Origin: Variovorax sp. CAN15
GTDB lineage: Bacteria > Pseudomonadota > Gammaproteobacteria > Burkholderiales > Burkholderiaceae_C
Length of the DNA stretch: 53,630 bases
NCBI RefSeq assembly: GCF_030462475.1
Contig: NZ_JASMRZ010000001.1
Location: forward strand, 221,574-275,203
Direction: 5' to 3'
Each line of letters opens with the position of its first letter. Position 1 is the first letter of the stretch. Positions 42,144 through 51,271 of the stretch are shown piece by piece. The notes under the pieces are model-generated. The model did not search any database. It saw only the letters and a program-made list of their open reading frames with translations, and was not told where the DNA came from. The translations under genes were made by a program, and so were the position numbers.

Positions 42144-43754
42144 ATGCCAGTCATCGAATCCCGGCTGCAAACGGCCGGCGACACCTTCCAGGCCAACCGG
42201 TCCAGCATGCTGGCGCTGCTCGGCCAGGTGCGCGAGCACGAGGCCCGCTCCGTCGCGGCCTCCGGGGCCTCGGCCGAGCGTTTCGCCAGGCGCGGGCAGC
42301 TGCTGCCGCGCGAGCGCATCGCGCTGCTTCTGGACACCGGCGCCCCCTTCCTGCCGCTGGCCTCGCTGGCCGGCCTCGGGCAGGACAACCCCGATCTCTC
42401 GAAGAGCGTGCCCGGCGGCGGCCTGATCTCCGGCATCGGCTACGTCTCGGGCGTGCGCTGCATGGTCAACGCCTCCGACTCCGGCATCGACGCCGGGGCG
42501 CTGCAGCCCATGGGCCTCGACAAGCAGCTGCGCGTGCAGGAAATCGCGTTGGAGAACAGGCTGCCCTACGTGCAGCTGGTGGAAAGCGCCGGTGCCAACC
42601 TCATGCACTACCGCGTGCAGGACTTCGTGCGCGGCGGCAACATCTTCCGCAACCTCGCGCGGCTGTCGGCCGCCGGGCTGCCCGTGGTGACGGTGACGCA
42701 CGGCTCCTCGACCGCGGGCGGCGCCTACCAGACCGGTCTTTCAGACTACATCGTGATGGTGCGCGACCGCACCCGCGCCTTCCTCGCGGGGCCGCCGCTG
42801 CTGAAGGCCGCCACCGGCGAGATCGCCACGGAAGAAGAACTGGGCGGTGCCGTGATGCACACGCACATCTCGGGCCTGGGCGACTACCTCGCGGAGGACG
42901 ACCGCGACGCCATCCGCATCGCGCGCTCGATCCTCGGCGGCATCGACTGGGCGCGCGACGAGGCGCCGCGCCAATTCGCGCCGCCGCGCCATGACGCCGA
43001 GGAGCTTCTCGGCATCATGCCCAGCGACGGCAGGCGGCCGGTGGACATGCGCGAGGTCATCGCGCGCATCGCCGACGGCTCCGAGTTCCTGGAATTCAGC
43101 GAGCACTACGGCAGCGCCACCGTCTGCGGCCACATCCGGCTCGAAGGGCATGCCGTGGGCATCATCACCAACAACGGCCCCATCGATTCCGACGGCGCCA
43201 CCAAGGCCACGCACTTCATCCAGGCCTGCTGCCAGACGCGCACGCCCATCGTCTACCTGCAGAACATCACCGGCTACATGGTGGGCCGCGCGCATGAGGA
43301 GGCCGGCATCATCAAGCACGGCGCGAAGATGATCCAGGCGGTTTCCAACGCCACGGTGCCGCAGGTCACGCTGCTGTGCGGCGCCTCGTACGGCGCGGGC
43401 AACTACGGCATGTGCGGCCGGGGCTTCGCGCCGCGCTTCTGCTTCAGCTGGCCCAACGCGCGCACCGCCGTGATGGGCGGCGAGCAGGCGGCGAAGACCA
43501 TGGCCATCGTGATGGAGGCCGGCATGGCGCGAAAGGGCGCGGTCGACCAGGCGAAGATCGACGCGATGCAGCAGCAGGTCGTCGAGCGATTCGACCGGCA
43601 GATGAGCGTGTTCACCACCAGCGCCCTGCTGCTGGACGACGGCGTGATCGACCCGCGCGACACCCGCGCCGTGCTGGCCGAGGTTCTCTCGGTATGCCGC
43701 GACGCCGACACCCGCGTGACCCAACCCATGCAGTTCGGGGTGGCACGGCCATGA
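42144..43754 (+). CDS. Acyl-CoA carboxylase beta subunit (carboxyltransferase), geranyl- or methylcrotonyl-CoA type
   Basis: This is a 536-residue carboxyltransferase subunit of two crotonase-like halves. Family phrases are YVQLVESAGANL, THGSSTAGGAYQTGLSDY, FLAGPPLLKAATGE, QNITGYMVGRAHEEAGIIKHGAKM and SYGAGNYGMCGRGFAPRF. It transfers the carboxyl group from biotin to an unsaturated acyl-CoA. Length and phrases fit the LiuB/AtuC group. Being followed by a PECR-like reductase and branched-type acyl-CoA dehydrogenases, and without a liu hydratase or HMG-CoA lyase, it leans to geranyl-CoA (AtuC-like). This is unproven. The start lies three bases after the inverted repeat. Confidence 0.9.
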   Translation: MPVIESRLQTAGDTFQANRSSMLALLGQVREHEARSVAASGASAERFARRGQLLPRERIALLLDTGAPFLPLASLAGLGQDNPDLSKSVPGGGLISGIGYVSGVRCMVNASDSGIDAGALQPMGLDKQLRVQEIALENRLPYVQLVESAGANLMHYRVQDFVRGGNIFRNLARLSAAGLPVVTVTHGSSTAGGAYQTGLSDYIVMVRDRTRAFLAGPPLLKAATGEIATEEELGGAVMHTHISGLGDYLAEDDRDAIRIARSILGGIDWARDEAPRQFAPPRHDAEELLGIMPSDGRRPVDMREVIARIADGSEFLEFSEHYGSATVCGHIRLEGHAVGIITNNGPIDSDGATKATHFIQACCQTRTPIVYLQNITGYMVGRAHEEAGIIKHGAKMIQAVSNATVPQVTLLCGASYGAGNYGMCGRGFAPRFCFSWPNARTAVMGGEQAAKTMAIVMEAGMARKGAVDQAKIDAMQQQVVERFDRQMSVFTTSALLLDDGVIDPRDTRAVLAEVLSVCRDADTRVTQPMQFGVARP

Positions 43755-45718
43755 GCAAAGGCAGCAGCACCACCGCCGGATTCCGCAAGGTACTGGTCGC
43801 CAACCGCGGCGAGATCGCGGTGCGCGTGATGCGCACGGCGCGCGCCATGGGCTATCGCACCGTGGCCGTGTACTCCACCGCCGATGCCGGCTCGGAGCAC
43901 GTGCGCTTCGCCGACGAGGCTGTGTGCATCGGCGAGCCCCTGCCCGCCCAGAGCTACCTGAACATCGCCGCGATCGTAGAGGCCGCGCGCGCCAGCGGCG
44001 CCGACGCGGTGCATCCGGGCTACGGCTTCCTCGCCGAGAACGCGGCCTTCGCGCAGGCCTGCCGCGACGCCGGGCTGGTCTTCATCGGCCCCTCGCCCGA
44101 AGCCATCCGCGCCATGGGCGACAAGGCCGGCGCCAAGCGGCTGATGCAGGCGGCCGGAGTGCCCTGCATTCCGGGCTACCAGGGCGAGGACCAGAGCGAA
44201 AAGACGCTGGCCGCCGAGGCCGCGCGCATCGGCTGGCCAGTGATGATCAAGGCCACGGCCGGCGGCGGCGGGCGCGGCATGCGGCTCGCGGCATCGGCCG
44301 CCGACTTCGCCGCGCAACTGCGCAGCGCACAGTCGGAAGCGCTCAACGCATTCGGCGACGCCACCGTGATCCTGGAGCGCGCCATCGTCGCGCCGCGCCA
44401 TGTCGAGGTGCAGGTTTTCGCCGACCGGCACGGCAACGCCATCCACCTCGGCGAGCGCGACTGCTCGGTGCAGCGCCGGCACCAGAAGGTGGTCGAGGAA
44501 GCGCCCTCGCCTGCCGTCTCCGAAGCGCTGCGCGAACGCATGGGTGCCACGGCCGTGGCGGCGGCGAAAGCCATCGCCTATGAAGGCGCGGGCACGCTCG
44601 AATTCCTGCTCGATGCCGAGGGCCGGTACTGGTTCATGGAAATGAACACGCGCCTGCAGGTGGAGCACCCGGTGACCGAGATGGTGACGGGCCTCGACCT
44701 GGTCGAACTGCAGCTGCGCGTCGCGGCCGGCGAGCCCCTGCCGATCTCCCAGCAGGACGTGCGTATGACCGGCTACGCGATCGAAGTGCGCCTGTGCGCC
44801 GAAGATCCGCAGCAGGGCTTCATGCCGCAGAGCGGCACGCTCGCGGCATGGCGTCCTTCCGCCGCGCTGCGCACCGAGCACGCCCTGCGCGACGGCGCCG
44901 AGGTGCCGCCCTTCTACGACTCGATGATCGCCAAGCTGGTGGCGAGCGGACGCACGCGCGAGGACGCAAGACAGAGGCTCCTTGCCGGACTGCAGGACAC
45001 CGTCGCGCTCGGCATACCGACCAACCAGCAGCTGCTGCAGCGCACGCTGTCGCACGAAGTCTTCGCGAAAGGTGCGGCGACGACCGCATTCGTGGCCGAC
45101 CACATCGACGAACTGCTCGCCGCCGACGAAGCGGGCCGCGACCGCGCAGCGCTACTCGCCGCGCTGCTGCTGCAGCTCGGCGAACGCGGCTGGCCCTCGC
45201 CGCTGGCGCACACGCTTCCAAACTCCCTGCGCTTCGAGCTCGACGGCACGGTGCACGCCGCACGCGTGACGCCACGCGGCGCCGCCCGCTTCGACGTCGC
45301 GCTGGACGGCAGAGAGCCGGTGCAGCTCGCGCTGCTCGCATTGCCCGGCGACGGCAGCCTGCGCTTCTCGTGCAACGGACTGTCCGTTCAGGCATTCGTC
45401 GCGCGGCACGACCACCGCGTGTTCTTCCACCACGACGGACAGGCCCACCGGCTCGACAACCTCACACACGTCGCCGCCACCCGCGCCGATGACGGTGGCA
45501 GCGATGGCCTGCTGCGCGCATCCATGAACGGCCGCGTGATCGCGCTGCTGGTGGCCGAGGGCGAGGCAGTCGCCGCGGGCCAGCCGCTGGTCACGCTCGA
45601 AGCGATGAAGATGGAGCACGTGCACTGCGCGCCGCGCGCGGGCAAGGTCGCCCTGCATGTCGCGGTGGGTGCGCAGGTGGCGGCGCGCCATGTGGTCGCA
45701 CAGGTCGCCGATGCATGA
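43751..45718 (+). CDS. Acyl-CoA carboxylase alpha subunit (biotin carboxylase and biotin carrier)
   Basis: This is a 655-residue biotin-dependent subunit. The N-terminal biotin carboxylase runs to about 450 (FRKVLVANRGEIAVRVMRTAR, ATP-grasp loop KATAGGGGRGM, EMNTRLQVEHPVTE). A middle domain joins to the beta subunit, and the C-terminal carrier has the biotin site EAMKMEH with K620. It uses ATP and bicarbonate to carboxylate biotin. The ATG overlaps the beta-subunit stop (ATGA), so equal amounts are expected. Together they form an alpha6-beta6-type enzyme, AtuF- or LiuD-like. Confidence 0.93.
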   Translation: MSKGSSTTAGFRKVLVANRGEIAVRVMRTARAMGYRTVAVYSTADAGSEHVRFADEAVCIGEPLPAQSYLNIAAIVEAARASGADAVHPGYGFLAENAAFAQACRDAGLVFIGPSPEAIRAMGDKAGAKRLMQAAGVPCIPGYQGEDQSEKTLAAEAARIGWPVMIKATAGGGGRGMRLAASAADFAAQLRSAQSEALNAFGDATVILERAIVAPRHVEVQVFADRHGNAIHLGERDCSVQRRHQKVVEEAPSPAVSEALRERMGATAVAAAKAIAYEGAGTLEFLLDAEGRYWFMEMNTRLQVEHPVTEMVTGLDLVELQLRVAAGEPLPISQQDVRMTGYAIEVRLCAEDPQQGFMPQSGTLAAWRPSAALRTEHALRDGAEVPPFYDSMIAKLVASGRTREDARQRLLAGLQDTVALGIPTNQQLLQRTLSHEVFAKGAATTAFVADHIDELLAADEAGRDRAALLAALLLQLGERGWPSPLAHTLPNSLRFELDGTVHAARVTPRGAARFDVALDGREPVQLALLALPGDGSLRFSCNGLSVQAFVARHDHRVFFHHDGQAHRLDNLTHVAATRADDGGSDGLLRASMNGRVIALLVAEGEAVAAGQPLVTLEAMKMEHVHCAPRAGKVALHVAVGAQVAARHVVAQVADA

Positions 45719-45755
45719 CAGAGACAGCGCTCACGTCTTCCCGAAAGCCATCCAC

Positions 45756-46661
45756 ATGAACGCACCTTCTTCCTCCCACTACCGCTCCGTCTTCGCCCCT
45801 GGGCTCTTCGACGGCCAGGTCGTCGTCGTCACCGGCGGCGGCTCCGGCATCGGCCGCTGCACCGCGCACGAGCTCGCGGCGCTGGGCGCGCAGGTGGTGC
45901 TGGTCGGCCGCAAGCCCGAGAAGCTCGACGCGGTGCGCGCCGAGATCGATGCCGCTGGCGGCAAGGCCTCCACGCAGGCCTTCGACATCCGCGACGAAGA
46001 CGCGGTGCGCACGGCAGTCGCGAGCATCGTCGCCGCGCACGGCCGCATCGACGGGCTGGTCAACAACGCGGGCGGCCAGTACATCACGCCGCTGCATGCG
46101 ATCTCGGCCAAGGGCTGGGAGGCGGTGATCCACACCAACCTCACGGGCGGGTTCCTGGTCGCGCGCGAGTGTTACCTGCAGAGCATGCAGGCCAACGGGG
46201 GCGCCATCGTCAACATCGTGGCCGACATGTGGGGCTCCATGCCCAACATGGGCCACAGCGGCGCGGCGCGCGCGGGCATGGTGAGCTTCACCGAAACCGC
46301 CGCGCTCGAATGGGCCGCGAGCGGCGTGCGCGTGAACGCGGTGGCGCCGGGCTACATCGCCTCCAGCGGCATGGACCACTACCCGCCCGAGGCTGGCGAC
46401 ATGCTTCGCGCCATGCGCAAGACCGTGCCGGCCGGCCGCTTCGGCAACGAGGCCGAGACCTCCGCCGCCATCGTCTTCCTGCTGGGCCCGGCCGCGAGCT
46501 TCATCAGCGGCAGCGTGCTGCGCGTGGACGGCGCGCGGCCGCAGGTGCGCATGGGCTGGCCGATGGCGCTGCCGGACGCGCAGGCACGGCAGCGCCGCGC
46601 GGTGAAGCCCTTCGACGGCTTCCACCTCGCGCAGCAGCCGCGCGTGTTCCAGGACAAGTGA
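45756..46661 (+). CDS. Short-chain dehydrogenase, PECR-like (possibly AtuG-type)
   Basis: This is a 301-residue SDR. TGGGSGIG (26-33) binds NADP(H) and NNAG is at 103-106. Instead of Y-x3-K it has S168-G-A-A-R172 in GHSGAARAGM, which is the arrangement in peroxisomal trans-2-enoyl-CoA reductase (PECR). An extended C-terminal tail (VRMGWPMALPDAQ...) distinguishes it from plain FabG proteins. It may reduce an enoyl-CoA or oxidise citronellol/citronellal as proposed for AtuB and AtuG. The ATG at 45756 starts the conserved MNAPSS...YRSVFAPGLF; one at 45711, coupled to the carboxylase stop, is an alternative. Confidence 0.85.
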   Translation: MNAPSSSHYRSVFAPGLFDGQVVVVTGGGSGIGRCTAHELAALGAQVVLVGRKPEKLDAVRAEIDAAGGKASTQAFDIRDEDAVRTAVASIVAAHGRIDGLVNNAGGQYITPLHAISAKGWEAVIHTNLTGGFLVARECYLQSMQANGGAIVNIVADMWGSMPNMGHSGAARAGMVSFTETAALEWAASGVRVNAVAPGYIASSGMDHYPPEAGDMLRAMRKTVPAGRFGNEAETSAAIVFLLGPAASFISGSVLRVDGARPQVRMGWPMALPDAQARQRRAVKPFDGFHLAQQPRVFQDK

Positions 46662-46698
46662 AGAAACGAGAAGAGAAAGAAAGACCGGAGACCACCTC

Positions 46699-47859
46699 AT
46701 GCAGTACAGCCACGAACACCTCGAGATCCAGAAGACCCTGCGCCGCTTCATCGACGATGAGATCAACCCGCGCGTGGACGAGTGGGAAGAGGCCGAGATC
46801 TTTCCCGCGCACGAGGTCTTCAAGAAGCTCGGCAACCTCGGCATGCTGGGCCTGAACAAGCCCGAGGCCTTCGGCGGCGCGGGCCTGGACTACTCGTACG
46901 CAATGGCCATGGCCGAGGCGCTGGGCCATATCAGCTGCGGCGGCGTGCCGATGGCCATCGGCGTGCAGACCGACATGTGCACCCCTGCCCTCGCGCGCTT
47001 CGGCAGCGACGAGCTGCGCCGCGAGTTCCTGGCGCCGGCCATCGCGGGCGACACGGTCGGCTGCATCGGCGTGAGCGAGCCCGGCGCGGGCAGCGACGTG
47101 GCGGGCCTGAAGAGCTACGCGCGCAAGGACGGCGACGACTACCTCATCAGCGGCCAGAAGATGTGGATCACCAACAGCCTGCAGGCCGACTGGATGTGCA
47201 TGCTGGTCAACACCGGCGACGGCCCGGTGCACCGCAACAAGTCGCTCGTGATGGTGCCGATGGACAGCCCCGGCATCGAGAAGGCGAAGAAGCTGCGCAA
47301 GATCGGCATGAATTCGAGCGACACCGGGCTCATCTACTTCGACAACGTGCGCGTGCCGCAGCGCTACCGCATCGGCGAAGAGGGGCAGGGCTTCGTCTAC
47401 CAGATGCAGCAGTTCCAGGAAGAGCGGCTGTGGGCGGCGGCCAGTTCGCTGGAACCGATGGAGGACTGCATCGCGCAGACCATCGAATGGGCGCAGCAGC
47501 GCCAGATGTTCGGCTCCACGCTGGCCGACCAGCAGTGGGTGCAGTTCAAGCTGGCCGAACTCAAGACCGAGGTGGAGGCGCTGCGCGCCCTCACCTACCG
47601 CGCCTGCGACCTGCATGTGCAGGGCGAGGACGTGCTCGAGCTCGCGTCGATGGCCAAGCTCAAGACCGGCCGCCTCACACGGCAGGTGGCAGACACCTGC
47701 CTGCAGTTCTGGGGCGGCATGGGCTTCACGCTGGAGAACCGCGTCTCGCGCCTGTACCGCGACGGCCGGCTGGGCTCCATCGGCGGCGGCGCGGACGAAG
47801 TGATGCTGGGCATCCTCGCCAAGACCATGGGCATCGCCAAGCGCCCGCAGCGCGGCTGA
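46699..47859 (+). CDS. Acyl-CoA dehydrogenase, branched-substrate type
   Basis: This is a 386-residue flavoenzyme with the three ACAD domains. FAD and substrate phrases are GCIGVSEPGAGSDVAG (121-136) and MWITNSLQADW. The usual catalytic Glu near the C-terminus is replaced (SIGGGADEV, where MCAD has YEGTSE). E242 in QEERLWAA instead lies where isovaleryl-CoA dehydrogenase keeps its catalytic Glu. This favours a branched acyl-CoA such as citronellyl- or isovaleryl-CoA. It is third from last in the carboxylase operon, 37 bp after the SDR gene. AtuD is the best-known relative, but the substrate is not proven. Confidence 0.92.
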   Translation: MQYSHEHLEIQKTLRRFIDDEINPRVDEWEEAEIFPAHEVFKKLGNLGMLGLNKPEAFGGAGLDYSYAMAMAEALGHISCGGVPMAIGVQTDMCTPALARFGSDELRREFLAPAIAGDTVGCIGVSEPGAGSDVAGLKSYARKDGDDYLISGQKMWITNSLQADWMCMLVNTGDGPVHRNKSLVMVPMDSPGIEKAKKLRKIGMNSSDTGLIYFDNVRVPQRYRIGEEGQGFVYQMQQFQEERLWAAASSLEPMEDCIAQTIEWAQQRQMFGSTLADQQWVQFKLAELKTEVEALRALTYRACDLHVQGEDVLELASMAKLKTGRLTRQVADTCLQFWGGMGFTLENRVSRLYRDGRLGSIGGGADEVMLGILAKTMGIAKRPQRG

Positions 47860-47875
47860 GCAGGAAACCGATCGC

Positions 47876-49039
47876 ATGGACGCCGAGCTGCAAGCCGACC
47901 GCGCCGCGCTCGCCGACACGGTGCGGCGCTTCGCAGAAACCGAGATCGCGCCGAACGTGCAGGCCTGGGACGACGCGGGCGAGTTTCCGCGCGCGCTGTA
48001 CGCACGCGCCGCCGAACTGGGGCTTCTCGGGCTGGGCTATCCGGAAGAACTCGGCGGCACGCCCGCCTCGTATTCGCTCAAGCTGCCGGCGTGGGTCGCG
48101 CTCGCGCGCCATGGCAAGAGCGGCGGCGTGCTCGCAAGCCTGTTCTCTCACAACATCGGCCTGCCGCCGGTGGTGCTGCACGCGAGCGACGCAGTGCGCC
48201 GCGAGGTGGTGCCGGCGGTGCTACGCGGCGAGAAGATCGCGGCGCTGGCCATCACCGAGCCCGGCGGCGGCTCCGACGTGGCGGCGCTGCGCACCACGGC
48301 ACGCCGCGATGGAGACCACTACATCGTCAACGGCGAAAAGACCTTCATCACCTCGGGCATGCGCGCCGACTGGATCACCGTGGCCGTGCGCACCGGCGAG
48401 GGACGTGGCGCGGGCGGCATCTCGATGCTGCTGGTGCCGGGCGACGCGGTCGGCCTCACGCGCACACGGCTGTCGAAGATGGGTTGGCTGTGCTCCGACA
48501 CCGCCACGCTGCACTTCAACAACGTGCGCGTGTCCGCGCGCTACCTGCTGGGCGACGAGGGCGCGGGCTTCCGCATGATCATGGGCAACTTCAACGGCGA
48601 GCGCATCGGCCTCGCCGCGGGCGCGCTGGGCTTTTCGCAGGCATGCCTCGACGAGGCGCTGGCCTGGGCGCGCGAGCGAAAGGCCTTCGGCGCCGCGCTC
48701 ATCGAGCACCAGGCGGTGCGCCACAAGCTGGTCGACATGCAGATGCGCATCGCCTCCACCGAGGCATGGATCGAGGCGGTGTCGGCGCAAGGCGATGCGC
48801 TGGAGGCGGCCGGCCAACACAACGCCCCAGAATGGGTGGCGCAGATCTGCATGCTGAAGAACCACGCCACGCAGACCATGCAGTTCTGCGCCGACCAGGC
48901 GGTGCAGATCCTCGGCGGCATGGGCTTCATGCGCGGCACGGTCAGCGAGCGCATCTACCGGGAGGTCAAGGTGATGATGATCGGCGGCGGGGCCGAGGAG
49001 ATCATGAAGGAGCTGGCGGCGAAACAGATGGGCTGGTAG
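47876..49039 (+). CDS. Acyl-CoA dehydrogenase, second paralogue
   Basis: This is a 387-residue ACAD, clearly related to but distinct from its neighbour 16 bp upstream. FAD/substrate phrases are ALAITEPGGGSDVAALRTT (123-141) and TFITSGMRADWI. As in the first, MCAD's C-terminal Glu is absent (MIGGGAEEI) and E242 in NGERIGLAAG takes the isovaleryl-type position. QAVQILGGMGFMRGTVSERIYREVKVM marks the C-terminal domain. Two such enzymes in a row suggest two oxidation steps, or two chain types, along the same acyl-CoA route. A short hairpin follows the stop. Confidence 0.92.
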   Translation: MDAELQADRAALADTVRRFAETEIAPNVQAWDDAGEFPRALYARAAELGLLGLGYPEELGGTPASYSLKLPAWVALARHGKSGGVLASLFSHNIGLPPVVLHASDAVRREVVPAVLRGEKIAALAITEPGGGSDVAALRTTARRDGDHYIVNGEKTFITSGMRADWITVAVRTGEGRGAGGISMLLVPGDAVGLTRTRLSKMGWLCSDTATLHFNNVRVSARYLLGDEGAGFRMIMGNFNGERIGLAAGALGFSQACLDEALAWARERKAFGAALIEHQAVRHKLVDMQMRIASTEAWIEAVSAQGDALEAAGQHNAPEWVAQICMLKNHATQTMQFCADQAVQILGGMGFMRGTVSERIYREVKVMMIGGGAEEIMKELAAKQMGW

Positions 49040-49133
49040 GTAGCCTTCCGAAGGCGTGGGGCGTGGGAGGGAACGCCGCCGCGCGCCCGGTGTCCAACCA
49101 TCCAGCGCTTTCGCTGGGTCGCAGGAGACCGAC

Positions 49134-49895
49134 ATGCTCTCTCTCACCTCAGGTATCGGCGCCGTCATCCTGGTTCTGCTGGCGGTGCTGCTCTTTTCCG
49201 CGATATGGATCTTCCGGGAGTACGAACGCGGCATCGTCTTTACCCTCGGGCGTTTCTCGAAGGTCGCGGGCCCCGGGCTGGTGTTCGTGATACCGGCCAT
49301 CCAGCAGGTGGTGCGCGTCGACCTGCGAACCGTGGTGCTCGAAGTGCCCACGCAGGACGTGATCTCGCGCGACAACGTGTCGGTGAAGGTCAGCGCGGTC
49401 GTCTACTTCCGCATCGTTGACGCCGAGAAGGCCATCGTCCAGGTCAAGGATTTTTTCAACGCCACCAGCCAGCTCGCCCAGACCACCCTGCGCTCGGTGC
49501 TCGGCAAGCACCAGCTCGACGACATGCTGGCCGAGCGCGAGCAGCTCAACATCGACGTGCGCGAGTCGCTCGACGTGCAGACGGCCTCGTGGGGCATCAA
49601 GGTGTCGAACGTGGAGATCAAGCAGATCGACCTCACCGAGTCGATGGTGCGCGCCATCGCGCGGCAGGCCGAGGCGGAGCGCGAGCGCCGCGCCAAGGTG
49701 ATCCACGCCGAAGGCGAGCTGCAGGCCTCGCAGAAGCTCTTCCAGGCCGCGCGCGTGCTGGCGCAGGAGCCGCAGGCCATCCAGCTGCGCTACCTGGAGA
49801 CGCTCACCGTCATCGGCGCGGACAAGAACACCACCATCGTGTTCCCGCTGCCGGTGGACCTGCTGGCGAGCTTCATGGGCAAGCAAACGGCATAG
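49134..49895 (+). CDS. Slipin (stomatin/SPFH-family membrane protein)
   Basis: This is a 253-residue protein with one N-terminal membrane anchor (IGAVILVLLAVLLFSAIWIF), then the SPFH domain (EYERGIVFTLGRFSKVAGPGL...IPAIQQVVRVDLRT) and a helical C-terminal region (VRAIARQAEAERERRAKVIHAEGELQASQKL). Such proteins form membrane-bound rings that organise proteases or lipid microdomains. The ATG follows GCAGGAG. Bacterial slipins usually sit beside an NfeD-like gene; none is adjacent here. A 6-bp hairpin, CCAGCG-CTTT-CGCTGG (49102-49117), lies just before the ribosome site. Confidence 0.92.
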   Translation: MLSLTSGIGAVILVLLAVLLFSAIWIFREYERGIVFTLGRFSKVAGPGLVFVIPAIQQVVRVDLRTVVLEVPTQDVISRDNVSVKVSAVVYFRIVDAEKAIVQVKDFFNATSQLAQTTLRSVLGKHQLDDMLAEREQLNIDVRESLDVQTASWGIKVSNVEIKQIDLTESMVRAIARQAEAERERRAKVIHAEGELQASQKLFQAARVLAQEPQAIQLRYLETLTVIGADKNTTIVFPLPVDLLASFMGKQTA

Positions 49896-49931
49896 CGTGC
49901 TGCTGCACGCAAAGGCAGAAATCGGCAGCGG

Positions 49932-51209
49932 TCAGCCGTTCGTTTCGGGGGCATCTCCCCGCGTCGCCGCGAGCGCAGCCGCCGCGCGAAGCTTGTCCTT
50001 CTTGCTCGGCCGCTTCCCCTTGATGCCCCCCGTTCCCGAGGCATCGACCACCGGCGGCGCCACCTCCACCGGCTCGAAACCTTCGACGCGCTCGCGCGGC
50101 AGCTTCAGCCCGTTGCGCTTCTCGATCAGCCGGAAGTGCGCCTCGGTGGCCGCGCTCACGAAGCTGATCGCCAGGCCGCTCTCGCCCGCGCGGCCCGTGC
50201 GGCCGATGCGATGGATGTAGTCGGTCGGCGAGCGCGGAAGGTCGTAGTTGATGACCACGGGCAGTTGCGCGATGTCGAGCCCGCGCGCGGCGAGGTCGGT
50301 GGCGATCACCACGTCCCAGCGGCTCTGCTTGAACTGCGAAAGGATGTCGCTGCGCGTGCCCTGCGCGATGTCGCCGTGGAAGGGCACGGCGTAGATGCCG
50401 TTGCGGTAGAGCTTCTCTGCCACGGTCTGCGCCGCGTGCTGCGTGGCGACGAAGACCAGCGCGCGGTCCCACTCGTTCTCATGCTGCTTGAGCAGATGGC
50501 GCAGCAGTTGCGTGCGGCGGCTGGCGTCGACCTCGATCACGCGCTGCACGATGTCGGGCGCGGTGCCCGGCTCGCCCTGCACGTCGACGATGGCGGGGTC
50601 TTGCAGCATGCGGTCGGCCAGCGCCTGGATGGCCGGCGGAAACGTGGCCGAGAAAAACAGGTTCTGGCGCCGCTTCGGCAGCAGTTCGAGGATGCGGCCC
50701 AGCTCTTCGGCGAAGCCGAGGTCGAACAAACGGTCGGCCTCGTCGAGCACGAGCATGGCGACCGCATCGAGCCTCAGCGCGTTGTGCTCCACCAGGTCGA
50801 GCAGCCGGCCCGGCGTGGCGACGACGATGTCGGCACCGCCGCGCAGGTTCATCATCTGCGGGTTGATCGACACGCCGCCGAAGACGGTGACGATCTTCAG
50901 GCGTTCGGGCAGGTCCTGGGCCAGTTCGTACATGGTGCCGCCGACCTGGGCCGCGAGCTCGCGCGTGGGCACCAGCACGAGCGCGCGCATGCGGCGCGGG
51001 CCTTGCTGTCGTGGCTCGGCCAGACGTTGCAGCAGGGGCAGGGAAAATGCGGCGGTCTTGCCGGAGCCGGTCTGCGCCGAACCCCGCACGTCGCGGCCTT
51101 GCAGAATCGCGGGAATGGCCGCGGCCTGTATGGCGGTCGGCGTGTTGAAGCCGCTTCGGGCGGCAGCCTGCACGAGCGCGGGGGCCAGGCCCAGTGAATC
51201 GAATGGCAT
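49932..51209 (-). CDS. DEAD-box ATP-dependent RNA helicase (RhlE-like)
   Basis: This is a 425-residue helicase with the full motif set: Q motif (FDSLGLAPALVQAAARSGFNTPTAIQ), AQTGSGKT (45-52), PTRELAAQ, TPGR, VLDEADRLFDLG, SATFP, ARGLD and HRIGRTGRAGE. The C-terminus is a basic, Ala/Lys-rich tail (GGIKGKRPSKKDKLRAAAALA), short for RhlE. It unwinds RNA in decay and ribosome assembly, often in the cold. The ATG at 51209 (MPFDSLGL) was chosen; a TTG 21 bases upstream is possible. It is divergent from yciH. Confidence 0.92.
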   Translation of the reverse strand: MPFDSLGLAPALVQAAARSGFNTPTAIQAAAIPAILQGRDVRGSAQTGSGKTAAFSLPLLQRLAEPRQQGPRRMRALVLVPTRELAAQVGGTMYELAQDLPERLKIVTVFGGVSINPQMMNLRGGADIVVATPGRLLDLVEHNALRLDAVAMLVLDEADRLFDLGFAEELGRILELLPKRRQNLFFSATFPPAIQALADRMLQDPAIVDVQGEPGTAPDIVQRVIEVDASRRTQLLRHLLKQHENEWDRALVFVATQHAAQTVAEKLYRNGIYAVPFHGDIAQGTRSDILSQFKQSRWDVVIATDLAARGLDIAQLPVVINYDLPRSPTDYIHRIGRTGRAGESGLAISFVSAATEAHFRLIEKRNGLKLPRERVEGFEPVEVAPPVVDASGTGGIKGKRPSKKDKLRAAAALAATRGDAPETNG

Positions 51210-51271
51210 GTGTGTGAGCGCGGCGGGCAAGAAAGAGAAAGACAGAACGGAAGCAGAAAGAGGCGTATCGG

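Noticed and set aside
42144..45718. Firm naming as methylcrotonyl-CoA carboxylase (liuB/liuD)
   Set aside because: No LiuA, LiuC or LiuE context is present, and the neighbours fit an Atu-like set; the substrate is left open.
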